DNA of 64,000 bases from Galaxea fascicularis (lineage: Eukaryota > Cnidaria > Anthozoa > Scleractinia > Euphylliidae): positions 28,919,876 to 28,983,875 of the forward strand of contig OX419342.1 of NCBI GenBank assembly GCA_948470475.1. Direction: 5' to 3'. Shown piece by piece: positions 33,541 to 44,874 of the stretch; within the stretch, counting starts at the first letter, position 1, and each line of letters starts with the position of its first letter. Both the position numbers and the translations under genes were made by a program. A model generated the notes under the pieces. The model was not told where the DNA came from, searched no databases, and was given only the letters and a program-made list of their open reading frames with translations.

Positions 33541-36180
33541 TTATGAATTTTGTGCTGGCTTGCAAGATTTTTTTAACTTAAATTCTCGACTAGCGCAGTT
33601 GCATCAGCATCACTGTTAGAGAATGTTAACACACGGGCTGCTCTATTCTGCAATTTCTGCGGTTTTTCTCGTTGCGTTTTCCCACAGTTACCCCAAACAA
33701 TGTCTTAGTAATCAAAGTGAGGTTTTACTAAAGCTTGGTAAATGAGATGTAAGGTTGATGCTGGGATCAGGTGCCTAATTCGCTTTAGGACCCCGATACC
33801 AGAGGCGATCTTTTTCAGTTTATTGTCTATAATTACACTAAGCGATTTTGTAACTGTAACTTTGCTCACTTGAGTATTGTTCATTCTAATTGTTGGTGAA
33901 GCTGTGAGAGTATTCAGTCTCTGCCTCGACCCTATTAGCATAAATTCGGTTTTGGTCATGTTCAATGTGAGTTTGTTCGCTTGTGGCCAGTTGAAAGCGT
34001 TTGCTAGGTCTTCACTTAGACAAAACTAAACATTCTCAAGATTGCTGCCCGCATATGTGAGGTGCGTGTCGTCAGCGTACATTCTCTGTTTACAATTTGA
34101 TAAGCAATTTGGAAGATCGTTGATATATAATAAGAACAATAATGGACCGAGGATGGTTCCTTGAGGGACGCCGCATGTCAATGAGCAGCTATTGTGTAGC
34201 GACCCGTTCACACAGCATTTTATAGTGCGGTTTTCTAAATATGACTGAAACAATTTGAAAGATTTACCATGTATACCATAATAGTTTAGTTTCGATGGAA
34301 GGATCTGATGATCGACAGTGTCGAAAGCTTTTTTCAAATCTAGAAAAATGACTCCATTGATTTTTCCGTTATCAATATTATATGCCCAAGAATCTGTCGC
34401 TTCCGACAAAGCTGTTACGGTTGAATGATTAGCACGAAGCCCTGATTGATTTTGACATAGAATATCGTGCTCTTCCAAATAGGCATATAATTTTTCATAA
34501 ACTGTCCTTTCAAACACCTTCGCCACTACCGAAATCACCGATATTGGACGGTAATTGTTAATATTACCGCGGTCACCCTGTTTATAAAGAGGGGTAACCC
34601 TTGCATATTTCCGGTCATCTGGGAACGTCCCTTGGCTAATAGATTGATTGAAAATATCACATATCGGCACACAAATAAGGTCAGCACATTCCCTGACAAA
34701 CCTAGCAGATATTTTGTCAACGCCCGTTGCCTTTGACTTGTGTAGTGTATTTAAAAGTGAAAATACTTTATTTGGATTGGTGGGTTGGAGCGTAAACCGT
34801 TTATCTGTAACGGTAAGATATCTTTATTTTATTTTATTTATTTATTTTGCCATGCCACAAATATAATGAAAAATAATAAAAATATAGAAAGAATAGATTT
34901 AACAATGGGGAAGAGACCTAAAGGAAACTATGAAGCTTATATTAATTAGGTCTCCTCAGTTATTGTTTTACAAAATGAAATCGAAAAAGAAGATAAGAAC
35001 ATGACGACGGATACAATTACAATTAGAATTACATACAATTACAATGTCAAACGGAAGGATACGATACGAAAAAAAAGCTGCAAAAAAGTTAATAATAATC
35101 TTTGATAGCTACCACTATCACAATTTATCTCACTGACAAGTTTTGGACCAATATTAGCAAAGTGGTTATTGAATTCGTTTGATAGCTCCAACGGATTAGT
35201 TATCGTTAATCCGTTCACTTTTAGTGACGCCACTGACGATTTCCCAGATTTTCGAGAAGCTAGCTCGTTTATAGTCTGCCAGGTCTTTCGGGAGTCGCTT
35301 GTGTGTTTATTAAAACTACTTTGGTGATAAACTTGCTTAACTGAGCGTATTTCCTTATTGACTATATTTCTTTGTTTCTTAAATAATGCCCAATCGTTAG
35401 CTTTCGTTTTTAATATGTCTCTATTATGCATAAGGTCTTTCAATTCAGAGGTAATCCACGGAGAACTCGGTGAACGAACGCGCATCGTTCGTGGGGCATG
35501 TTTGTCAGCGATAGCCAGAAATGTACATTTCCACATCTCGTTTGGGTTGGAAGCCTCGTATACATTATCCCAACATTGAGATAGAATATCATAACGAAAA
35601 TTTTGGCGATCGAAATTTCGGAAATTTCTATATGTGATAGAATTTTGCCCATTAGACATCCCATTCGGGGCACGTTTTCTATATACATACACCATGCTAT
35701 GATCACTTATCCCGATATGACAAACTCCCGAACAAGCAATCTTATCCGAGCAGTTGGTATAGATTAAATCAACTAGAGTTGATGAGGAGGGTGTTATCCT
35801 CGTCGGTTAAGAGATTAGCTGCTCGAGTCCGTAGACATCAGCAATACTCCTTAATTTGGATGTGTCATTGTCATATCTAGTAGTGATCATGTCACAGTTC
35901 ATGTCTCCCAGTACAAAAATTCTACATTTTCACTATCCAATTTCCCAATTAGGGATTTAAAAGGTGGAAAAATGCCATTAGGAGAGTCAGGTGGTCTGTA
36001 CCAAGTAACAATCACAAAAGATTTTGAGTTTGGCTTATGGATTTCCATGCAAAGATTTTCTAATGCATCCATATGTAGGTCATTTCGTACTGTAAAGTTG
36101 ATTGGATTTTTTACATAGAAGCATGAGTGTCCCAAGTGTAGGAGAGAGTGGTGCCAAGTGTGGCCTTTCTTCAAGTCTGA
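33540..36180 (-). mobile_element. APE-type LINE (CR1/L2-group-like) relic with EN and RT
   Basis: Minus strand, 5' to 3'. Endonuclease 36180-35650: VTWYRPPDSPNGIF, GDMNCDM and ISDHSMVYVY, with a frame break near 35930 and another between the halves. Linker 35650-35110: SPWITSELKDLMHNRDILKT and FNNHFANIG. Reverse transcriptase 34815-34026: NYRPISVISVVAKVFER, FLDLKKAFDTVDH, GVPQGTILGPLLFLLYINDL and catalytic YADD. C-terminal part 34020-33540: KTEFMLIGSRQRL, IYQALVKPHFDY and NRAARVL, with stops. The endonuclease GDMN and SDH and the RT YADD are present, but several frameshifts and stops make it inactive. A separate insert at 34818-35040 splits linker and RT. Confidence 0.9.
34818..35045 (-). mobile_element. 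Short retroposon 3' end inserted in the LINE
   Basis: About 220 bp interrupts the LINE coding region. Its minus-sense end is a (TAAAA)n-like tail at 34820-34850. Flanks resemble an imperfect target duplication: 'aacggtaagatat' on one side, 'aacggaaggatac' on the other. It is probably a 5'-truncated retroposon. Confidence 0.55.
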
Positions 36181-36490
36181 GGATGCTGTTGCTTAGTCTC
36201 TGGTTTATTTACATGTCGAAATTAAGTGATCATTACGGGGTCTTTATTTGGGAGAGAAAAAGAGGACTTGACTTTTCAGCTGGTTCCGCTGCTCAGGAGA
36301 TTTCATTGAAACAATATAGAGAACAATTGTTGATGAAACCTCACTTTTCTTTTCTTTTTTTTTTTCTTGGTAATAAGTTATTGTTATTAGGGAGATTATG
36401 TTGTTGCCGTTTTTTTCATATATTCACATTGAATATGTCGATTATCAGCAACCAAGTTTACATGCCGGAATGCAGCAGTATTCAGTTTTA

Positions 36491-36841
36491 GGTTGGCTTT
36501 CACTATCGACGGAATCGGAGTCGAAGTCGTAGTTTGAGTCAAAAGAATCCTTGGAATCGAAATTGGAAGAATCAGAACATTTCCATTTTCTTCTGATTCC
36601 GCTTACGACTCCGTTGATTATGATCAAGTAAAAACTAGACTGACGGAGTCAGAAACAGAAGCAGAAGAATAAGCCGAAAGCAATGCTCGTTTCCGGGCCC
36701 GCTTCTGCTTGGAATTCCGACAAGCGAAGGAGTCATAAACGGAACGGCATTCTGCTTCAAACGTGGTCGGTTTGATTTTCATTCGATCGTATCGCTATGC
36801 TCTTCTTATTACATCTCCAACTCCGACTCTGTCGTCAGCCT
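36491..36841. mobile_element. Degenerate MITE with GACGGAATCGGAGTCG-type ends
   Basis: The left end GGTTGGCTTTCACTATCGAC and the right end GTCGTCAGCC are partly inverted, with TTA/TTTA at both boundaries. Arms contain 'tcggagtcg' and 'cgactc' words. It resembles another PIF/Harbinger-type MITE but is more decayed. Confidence 0.5.
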
Positions 36842-36844
36842 TTA

Positions 36845-37470
36845 ATGCCTAAGTAATTTTCTTTTGCCTTGGTTTTGCCTTTTCTATACTTTGTAACTGG
36901 TTGCAAAAAACTGGCGCTACTTTCTGACCTTTCTGAAGCAATCCTTTTTGGTCACCCGGCATTAGGTCGGGGTCATAGGAGTTCTGCGGATAAGTCCATT
37001 TCGTTGTTACGTTTGCTTTGTTGTACAGAGTGATAATTTGGTTTCTGGCTTCTGTGACAGCAATTCCAATCAGCCGTTAACAATCCCCGATAAACGTTCG
37101 GATAAATTTGTAATCGATATTTCCTGACTGTAACATATAACAAAACACAAAGAGTAACGTTCTGTCACCAAGTAACGTTACTTTTCTGTAATCCACAGTA
37201 CGTTACAGAAACGAGATACTCGCTGATCCGTCAAACAAGACAGCCGATCAACAGTATAACTATAAGCAAAGTAAAACAACGCACTCGTTTAATCCAGACC
37301 TTTAACTGGTTCCTGTTACAGCATCCTACTGGTTGGCAACACTCAACTCTGCTCTCTTATATACAATCGAAACCCTACATTACATTTCTAAATGATAAAT
37401 ATTCTCTAAATATATGAAGATCGTCAGACCTATAAATAATCAAGGTAAAACAGAAGGTTGCACAATGTTC
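36845..37470. other. Intergenic, nothing recognised
   Basis: A few GTAACGTTAC palindromic words near 37160-37190. No open frame, RNA gene or repeat could be supported. Confidence 0.4.
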
Positions 37471-38197
37471 TTATGAGTTCAAGTTCAAGTTCGAGTTCAA
37501 GTTTATTAAGAATAAAACTGAAACATACAAAATATAATGTACCACTGCTCGCAGTTAGCTACAGCTATTCGAGGCGAGCAGTGGCTTGACGCATAGAATT
37601 ACGATACTTAAAGTAGAATTACAATACCAAGTAAAATACAACAATACTAATACTAAGTAGAATTACAATTACAATACTAAGTAGACTTACAATACATTAA
37701 AATAAACTTACAGAACTAAGTGTAAAGTAGGAATCAGATAATGAAACTAAGAAACCAAGAAAACCAAGAAAACAAAGTTTACTGATATAAAAAGGAAGAA
37801 AATAAAATAATGATAATAATAATTGAATGTTGACCAGTATAACATGGGAGAAAGACAGAGATTCATAGGAGAATTAGTAGACAGATTACATGAGAAGCTG
37901 GAAGGATGATGTAAATGTAATGAGTTCAGACTTCAAGGCATATTCCAAATCCAGTCGATCAATATACTCATTTGCCTCCGAGAGTTTCTGAAGGAGCATA
38001 TTGTGAATGCTGCGTTTAAATTTCACTTTAGGCATTTGACGAATTTCATTAGATAAGTTATTCCAGATTCTAACACCATTCCTAGAAAAGGACATGTTTT
38101 GCTTGTCTAATCTAGAGTATTCGAGAAAGAATACTCAGACAATGCAATGTTCGTACATCTAGAAAGTTGGACTGTTGTCACGCAATATCGTTACAAC
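37471..38197 (-). mobile_element. LINE 3' end with RT C-terminal coding remnant
   Basis: The minus frame 38130-37886 reads EYSRLDKQNMSFSRNGVRIW, NNLSNEIRQMPKVKFKRS and HNMLLQKL, the typical end of a CR1/Jockey-like ORF2. The 3' untranslated region runs to an AATAAA-like signal followed by 'cttgaa' reiterations at 37471-37505. It is interrupted at 38198 by the tRNA-like array, and 39446 onward is its original upstream neighbour. Confidence 0.78.
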
Positions 38198-38263
38198 AAA
38201 GTGCGGAATGTGAAGTATATATATGAAATAATTCATATTTGTACTGCGGTTGTAGATACAAGT

Positions 38264-38294
<31 letters not shown>

Positions 38295-38329
38295 TTAAGC
38301 AACTGGAAAGAAGAAGCCTGAAAAAATCA

Positions 38330-38330
<1 letters not shown>

Positions 38331-38363
<33 letters not shown>

Positions 38364-38402
38364 GATACCGGTGCGATGCTCTACCAACTGAGCTATGAAG
38401 CC
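38331..38402 (-). tRNA. tRNA-Thr(GGT)-like copy 1
   Basis: 72 nt. Perfect acceptor stem GGCTTCA/TGAAGCC, D stem GCTC/GAGC and T stem ACGGG/CCCGT. A box TAGCTCAGTTGG and B box GGTTCGAATCC match RNA polymerase III consensus. A T6 run follows. Position numbering gives anticodon GGT (Thr), but position 33 is C and pair 31-39 is A-C. I therefore expect a repeat-borne pseudo-tRNA rather than a working decoder. Confidence 0.6.
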
Positions 38403-38513
38403 ACACATTGGGAGCGAGGTCAATTGTTGAGTTCATATTTTCCCGCACAGTGAAGTGATGTGAAGTATATATATGAAATAATTCATATTTGTACTGCGGT
38501 TGTAGATACAAGT

Positions 38514-38544
<31 letters not shown>

Positions 38545-38579
38545 TTAAGCAACTGGAAAGAAGAAGCCTGAAAAAATCA

Positions 38580-38580
<1 letters not shown>

Positions 38581-38613
<33 letters not shown>

Positions 38614-38652
38614 GATACCGGTGCGATGCTCTACCAACTGAGCTATGAAGCC
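38581..38652 (-). tRNA. tRNA-Thr(GGT)-like copy 2
   Basis: Identical to copy 1, exactly 250 bp away. Same C33 and A31-C39 anomalies. Confidence 0.6.
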
Positions 38653-38763
38653 ACACATTGGGAGCGAGGTCAATTGTTGAGTTCATATTTTCCCGCACAG
38701 TGAAGTGATGTGAAGTATATATATGAAATAATTCATATTTGTACTGCGGTTGTAGATACAAGT

Positions 38764-38794
<31 letters not shown>

Positions 38795-38829
38795 TTAAGC
38801 AACTGGAAAGAAGAAGCCTGAAAAAATCA

Positions 38830-38830
<1 letters not shown>

Positions 38831-38863
<33 letters not shown>

Positions 38864-38902
38864 GATACCGGTGCGATGCTCTACCAACTGAGCTATGAAG
38901 CC
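38831..38902 (-). tRNA. tRNA-Thr(GGT)-like copy 3
   Basis: Identical to copies 1 and 2. A fourth copy at 39081-39105 is cut within the T-arm, where the array inverts. Confidence 0.6.
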
Positions 38903-39013
38903 ACACATTGGGAGCGAGGTCAATTGTTGAGTTCATATTTTCCCGCACAGTGAAGTGATGTGAAGTATATATATGAAATAATTCATATTTGTACTGCGGT
39001 TGTAGATACAAGT

Positions 39014-39044
<31 letters not shown>

Positions 39045-39146
39045 TTAAGCAACTGGAAAGAAGAAGCCTGAAAAAATCAGGGCTTCAACGGGATTCGAAC
39101 CCGTGAAGCCCTGATTTTTTCAGGCTTCTTCTTTCCAGTTGCTTAA

Positions 39147-39177
<31 letters not shown>

Positions 39178-39288
39178 ACTTGTATCTACAACCGCAGTAC
39201 AAATATGAATTATTTCATATATATACTTCACATCACTTCACTGTGCGGGAAAATATGAACTCAACAATTGACCTCGCTCCCAATGTGT

Positions 39289-39327
39289 GGCTTCATAGCT
39301 CAGTTGGTAGAGCATCGCACCGGTATC

Positions 39328-39360
<33 letters not shown>
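39289..39360 (+). tRNA. tRNA-Thr(GGT)-like copy in the inverted unit
   Basis: Same 72 nt on the opposite strand, followed by CTGATTTTTTCAG. It can pair with the minus-strand copies to form a long cruciform or fold-back transcript. Confidence 0.6.
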
Positions 39361-39361
<1 letters not shown>

Positions 39362-39396
39362 TGATTTTTTCAGGCTTCTTCTTTCCAGTTGCTTAA

Positions 39397-39427
<31 letters not shown>

Positions 39428-39445
39428 ACTTGTAAAGTGCGGAAT

Positions 39446-40289
39446 ATTTGCTATTGTGTGGAAACGTCAAGCGGTATAATACGTGACCTCAGTCCGTGCG
39501 CCAAATTTTGAATTTGTCTTGTTTTGTTCTGTTTTAGGAGAGTAGTTTTAATAAATTCTGCTGGTGGGGGTATACCATTTTTATTTTACGTTGAAATTGG
39601 TTTTGTTACATTGCATGATGCATGAAACGTCGCGTTGCTGTTCTTTTATATACATGCCTCTAAAAACCCAGCACTTATTCTCATGCAAAGGGAGCCTGTA
39701 CACAGGGTATGGCAAAGTTGCAACACAGAAGTGATTAATTGCTTGAAGAAAATTGCTATGACAGTCTCTTCGCACAGTAATGTTATACCTGGTACAAACG
39801 TCAGCAGTACTTGAAAGACCCGCGTGACTGTAAGAATCGACAGTTTTTGAAGTCTGGCAAAATAGGTTCTTATTGGCAATTTAGGCTGAGTAGGTTCTTA
39901 ATTAGGTTCCTAATTTCCATGAAGGAGATATAGTTGTTGATTACCAGAAAGATAAATACACATGGGTTTGGTCCTTACAGTTACAGTATTTACTTACAAC
40001 TGTATAAATGATAAATCTTACAAAACTTGCAAGCAAAATTTGATATCTCAAAGTCAAACTCCTTGGTTAAAATGTTTATCATAATATAACTGCAACCCAC
40101 AAAAAAGAATCTGCTTCATGTCTGGCTTAGCCAAGACATGAAGACCCCTCCAGGTTCTTACACACGGGTTTTTGCATCATTTGATTTCCAATGGGATATT
40201 GCTGTACGAAGGGTAAGTCTTGAAATAAAGTGATTTTGGTCCTGATATAATGTATTTTTGGCTCTTAAATAATTATATTGTATCGGAGA
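39446..40289. other. Continuation of pre-insertion sequence; no gene
   Basis: AT-rich. Small minus frames (39581-39879) have no recognisable domain. Nothing further can be supported. Confidence 0.4.
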
Positions 40290-40849
40290 GGGTCCGAATG
40301 GATGGGTAAACACATGGGTAAACAGAGGTATACGGGGTACGGGGGTATACACGGGTATACAAGAGTATACAGGGGTATACAGTTGTAAACTGGGGTATAA
40401 AGGGGTAAACACTCAAGAGTATACAGGTAGCCAAGTTGCAACGTGTTCAGAATGCTGCGGCGAGATTGGTCCTGTTCCAATCTCCGATCTAACGGTAGTT
40501 TGATGTTTGAGGCGCCGTGGGAAAAAATGTCACCTATGCTTGGTGAAAGATCTTTTTATGCCGGCTGCACCATGTTTATGGAAAAGATTACCAATTGATT
40601 TGGGTAATACTCATTAATTAGACATTTTTAAGCGTAAGTAAAGGACCTACCTTTTTTGTATATAGGTTATTCATTGTGATTTTATTCTAAGTATTTATCT
40701 GTTTATTTTTCTAATTATTACTTATTTACTGTTGTACACGTATTTTACATTTTCTTCTTTTCAGCCGGGATAGTTTTCGATTACTGATGAATATAAAGCG
40801 CCACTTATCATTCTGTAAGTGAATAGCGCTATACAAGTTCCTAAAATTA

Positions 40850-40907
<58 letters not shown>

Positions 40908-41246
40908 TATCATTATGTTTGACCAAATCTAAGTGCTCTTCTTTTTGATTGAAAGAAATTGTAAATAGTGTTTTGACCGAATACTTTTTTTAGAGAATTA
41001 ATTGTATATAGGATTTTAATGTTAGCGTTTGTTATCGATTATTATTATTATTGTTATTATGCCTTGTCAAAATCTAGGTCTTATGATTTTTATACATATA
41101 TATATTTTTTATTATATAACTATAGCTTCATGGTTTATCGAACATTTTTTTCTTATTTTGAAATTTGTGTTTTGTTAAACACTTTTGCTATTTACAAAAG
41201 CAGTTACAGACCATGGCACGGGCGCCCATTGTTCAAGGTTTTTATC

Positions 41247-41293
<47 letters not shown>

Positions 41294-41510
41294 CGAACAC
41301 TTTTTTATTGTGAAATTTAAATAATTGAATGTAATAACTATGTAAATATTCAAATGTTCTTTTTAGCTTTCCTAATCTTGTATGTAATTATTGTGAATAA
41401 AATCATTATTGTTATTATTATTATATTACAGGGGTAAACAAGGGTATTCAGGGGTATACAAGGTTATACAGGGGTAAACAGTGTTAAGTTGGGGTATACA
41501 GGAGTCTATA
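40290..41510. repeat. (GGGGTATACA)-type minisatellite split by LINE 3' ends
   Basis: Units of 'ggggtatacag', 'ggggtaaacag' and 'gagtatacag' fill 40290-40430 and resume at 41432-41500. Between them lie retroposon 3' ends with (ATT)n tails at 40851-40915, 41248-41293 and 41400-41430. The minus-strand tyrosine/proline-rich ORFs come from the minisatellite. Confidence 0.75.
40430..40915 (+). mobile_element. 5'-truncated LINE (CR1/L2-like) in the minisatellite
   Basis: The plus strand shows LQRVQNAAARLVL near 40438, then PAAPCLWKRLPIDLGNTH near 40560 with stops. These are two adjacent motifs of the RT C-terminal region. It ends with a 'gaatagcgctatacaa' 3' region and an (ATT)n tail. Confidence 0.75.
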
Positions 41511-42950
41511 TATATGGTATATATAATTTTCAGTCTAAATACATCTATTAGGGAATATATGAATTACCTAGATCGAAAACCGGAACCAGAAAATCCTGGT
41601 GTCGGTGTGATTGCGCCTGCGTGAGGTTTCAGGACAAAATGGCGGCTGTTGATCGTGCCAACGCGTTATGAGTGAAACGACATGATGCTATGTTTTCAGG
41701 GGTGACGCTAAAAGCCAGGCATATTGCTCAGATTTTCGAGCATAATTTATCTAGCCCTAGGCCCGGCATACCTTTCTGTAAAGTTTCCCGACCTTGGGAA
41801 GCTATGGCTATTATACCAATTTTAAGGTGCTCTTTCCAGCAGTGTCGACAGATTTCCGTTACATGGCGAATATTAAAAGTTTAAAAAAAACATGGGAAGG
41901 TCTATTTCATCAGATTCCATATCACGTTCACCTCGGCAGTCTGAAAGAGTGAACGTTTCCTCAGTAAGTTGCAATAAAATGGTCTTGACTGACATTTCTG
42001 AGATATTTTTTCTAACCAAAACGTGCAGTCAGCCTTGCTCGTCTTGCTCATCTCTTTTGACAGCTTACTCGACGCATGTGCACTCATGACGCTTGACACT
42101 TTATGACCTATGCAGTAGCCACTGTGAAATAGTTTACATTTTCACTGGAGGTAGGCCTGTTTTTCAGCCCAAGTGCGAGTTTTTGCTTTCTCGATTGCTT
42201 AGAAGCTAATTACAAGTCAAACAACATTTTGAATTCTTGTTTTCAAAAGTATTGTAACGTATTCATAAATTACAAAACAATAGCGTTTTGTATTTATCTT
42301 CCGCTTCCCGCCCTTTCCTCTCCCGCCTCCTGTATACCTCCCGCCCCCTTATCTCCCGGGCTCCCGTCCCCCTGTCCCCGTCCACTTGATTCAGCGATTT
42401 AACCAGTCCTGCAGATGTTGTATTCCCAGTTTTACAAACCATCCGATCGATCTTTTAGTCAGTTAATGAATTTCCTGTGGTAAAACTAAAAAAGGACAAA
42501 AAATGGCCGCTCCCAAGTCTGCTCCCTCTACCTCCACCCCTCCTAGTTCCTGTTTTGTAGGCGTCAATTTACTCTAGCCATGTTTCGACAAAGTGTCCTG
42601 AATTTGTCCGAAAATTAATCGCTCAAAATTGTTTGCATTTAATGCAGTTTTTTTTTGTCTCTGACTTTTCTGACTTTCATAACGCTTTTACTTTTTTTTC
42701 TTTTACTTAACAGTGAGACGCTGCGTATTAAATTTTTTTTCTATCTTTTTAATTATTCTTTCCTAACTTCACATCACAGAGTGTCTAATTGTCGCGTGTC
42801 GCGAAAATTGTCCCACAGTTACTTGTGCATACACATTTATTCACAGCAGCAAATGTGTCGCTCTTGGAACTTCTTCCCTGGTTCTGAAATCCTCGTCGAT
42901 TTCTCTATCAACTTTTCGTGTAGTTTTTTTTTCACAATCGTTTAAGTTTG
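41511..42950. other. Intergenic; no supported gene
   Basis: Open frames on both strands at 41892-42099 overlap and neither has a domain. A pyrimidine-rich stretch (CCTCCCGCCCCC type) lies at 42300-42380. Nothing else can be supported. Confidence 0.35.
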
Positions 42951-43049
42951 TTGAAGAAAGTGAGGAGAGAAAATCATTGATACCTTCATAGCTGGATCGA
43001 GTGGTGGCACAAAAGACGAAGTTACATCTTTCGTGCTTTCGTACCATTT

Positions 43050-44138
43050 GAAAGTGCGCCCAAAATAAACCACGCCGAGCTTATCCATGCTAGTATCCTT
43101 GCTGGATGCTGCATATACCGATTCTCGGGACAGTATCGAACAAGAAGCGGCTTAAAAAGCATTCGTGAATGGTACTGAAAAGTGTGGAAAGGGCCCGTCT
43201 CTTCTGAAAAAACAACACAAAGCTACAAGAGATCAGATCCATAGAGCTAGGGAGCTCGGAGAGGACCTGATCAGAGAAGATCTCTGTGACGAAGATCATA
43301 TATCAGTTCCGCAAGACCAAGACGCACCATGCAGGAAGCACCAATCCCTATGATCGGCACACTGCTACTGTCAGTCAAACGTCGGAGTCTACCGGAGCAC
43401 GAGAAGGGCGTTACCGACCTATTCGAAGCAAAACCTTTGTCGATAGGCTGCAAACGGCAAAACGAGAGAAGGAAGAGCTCAAAATAAAATCAATAGACTC
43501 CTCCACAGCCTATTATAGAGTCTGCATCATAGTGAACCTAAGAAAAAATTCTAATCATAAACGTAGAAATCGGAAAAGGTCCCTCCTGTGATTGTTCAGA
43601 TTTCATGAAGAATTCTGGAAAAGAATCATGTAAACATATCATATGGACATTACTTAACATGTGTCGACTTCCAGAAAACAGTAATCTCTTACATCAGCTA
43701 TTTCTAACTGATAACGAGGCCTTGTCTATTGTCTTTTATACCAAAGAACCTTGTATATAAAAAGACCGCTAAAAAGACAAGAAGAGAAATAATACAGGAC
43801 CTCCTTTCAAATGGCCCTCGAAGTAAAAACCAACAAGTCTGGACTCTAGAAAAAAAGAAAAAGAAAAGAGGACAAACACCAAGATGCCGGGCTTGTAGAA
43901 AAATACAAACTGAAGATGAAGTTACCGTTACTGTTAAAGGGCTTTATCTCCCTTATGAACAGAATTTCGCTACAGAAACAATGTTTTAGTTTTGTCCGAA
44001 ACAACAATGCATTAACAAGACACCACATTGGACCAATTTAAAACCACCGGATAGAATCAGAGCTGACAGTTCATTTACTGACGTCACAATGAAAGTTTTC
44101 AAAGATAACGGTTTGCCAGTTTGTAATTCTGTTGAATG
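43050..44138 (+). pseudogene. SWIM zinc-finger protein pseudogene
   Basis: Plus-strand coding remnants in shifting frames: 43286-43591 (TATVSQTSESTGAREGRY, SKTFVDRLQTAKREKEELK), then, after a frameshift near 43558, GPSCDCSDFMKNSG, ESCKHIIWTLLNMCRLP and LFLTDNEALSIVFY. The C-x-C (43586-43594) and C-x-H (43629-43637) pairs form a SWIM zinc-finger signature. Further on, PRCRACRKIQTEDEVTVTVK, GLYLPYEQNF and then FCPKQQC-HWTNLKPPDRI continue after a TAG at 43987-43989 to the TGA at about 44136. In the related cnidarian proteins I know of, this C-terminal zinc-ligand-rich module follows SWIM. Several stops and shifts make it a relic. Confidence 0.72.
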
Positions 44139-44840
44139 AAAAAATGAACATTTACAAAATTTATACAATTATATTACAGTTTGAAATTTGTTGAAAGATT
44201 ATATATTATCAGGTTAAACTAATTTTAGCAATTGCACTTAAGCAAATACAATTTGAAATTTGTTATGAGCTGATTATTTGTTATCAGGTAAAACTAAAAT
44301 TTTTACGATAAACATTACATTTTTGGACCCGCGACAATTTTCTTGACCCGCGACAGTTCACTCGCGACACGCAACACGTGACAATTAGACACTCTCGAAA
44401 TTACATGGACAAAAGTGCTTGTCTATGATCTTTCAGAAAATATAAGTAAAATTTCACCGTTCTCCTAAAACCTTTTCCTTAGCCTCTATCATGCATCATC
44501 GGAGACTCAGGATAAAGTTTAGCCTCCCACACAGCTCAGCCCCTCTTTCGGATCGTCATGCTATCTTTCCTTCTGAACGATGGTAAGATTGCGTGACGAA
44601 TCAAAGGTAGTGGATTGCGAGCGAGGGCTGGGAAATGAGGGGCGCTTACCATTTGTCAGAACTGGCCAGCCAGACTGGTCATTTTGAAAATGAAATAGGC
44701 TTCTTTGGGGTGTTTTCGCTGAAAAAACTTCCTTGCTATGCAAACTGTATTTAGAAATAAACTGGACAGTTCTGATTAATAGTGGAATTCTCTTTACAAA
44801 TTGGTTGTTCTGACATACGGAAGCCCCAAGGTGCCCTGAT
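44139..44840. other. Intergenic/upstream region of the C2 gene
   Basis: AT-rich to about 44450. Contains repeated 'cgcgacaattt' and 'cgcgacac' words near 44332-44372. No gene seen. Confidence 0.4.
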
Positions 44841-44841
44841 T

Positions 44842-44874
44842 TTACGTCATAAAATGACGTCACTGCCTATAAAA
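44842..44874 (+). promoter_or_regulatory. CRE pair and TATA box of the tandem-C2 gene
   Basis: TTACGTCA (44842-44849) and the full palindromic TGACGTCA (44855-44862) are followed by TATAAAA (44868-44874), 95 bp before the proposed ATG. TGACGTCA is the CREB/ATF consensus. The spacing fits a transcription start near 44900. Activity is inferred, not shown. Confidence 0.55.

Larger units (their letters stand above)
38198..39445. repeat. Insertion of tandem 250-bp tRNA-containing units ending in an inverted copy, with 12-bp target duplication
   Basis: AAAGTGCGGAAT occurs at 38198-38209 and 39434-39445, bounding a 1224-bp insert in the LINE 3' region. The insert has three complete, apparently identical 250-bp units. 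A fourth unit stops inside the tRNA T-arm at about 39105, after which the sequence turns back as an inverted copy (39106-39433). Each unit contains a 72-nt tRNA-like gene, a CTGATTTTTTCAG terminator-like hairpin and 'actgcgatgatcac'/'tgtagatacaagtg' blocks. Minus-strand ORFs of 63 aa in each unit are repeat artefacts. Confidence 0.88.

Noticed and set aside
33416..33619. 9-residue repeat protein
   Set aside because: It comes from a 27-bp minisatellite read in frame by chance; no start context or flanking coding sequence.
38335..39356. Four identical 63-aa ORFs
   Set aside because: They are antisense readings of the tRNA-containing repeat unit.
40726..41324. Poly-asparagine and poly-isoleucine ORFs
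   Set aside because: Translations of (ATT)n microsatellite tails.
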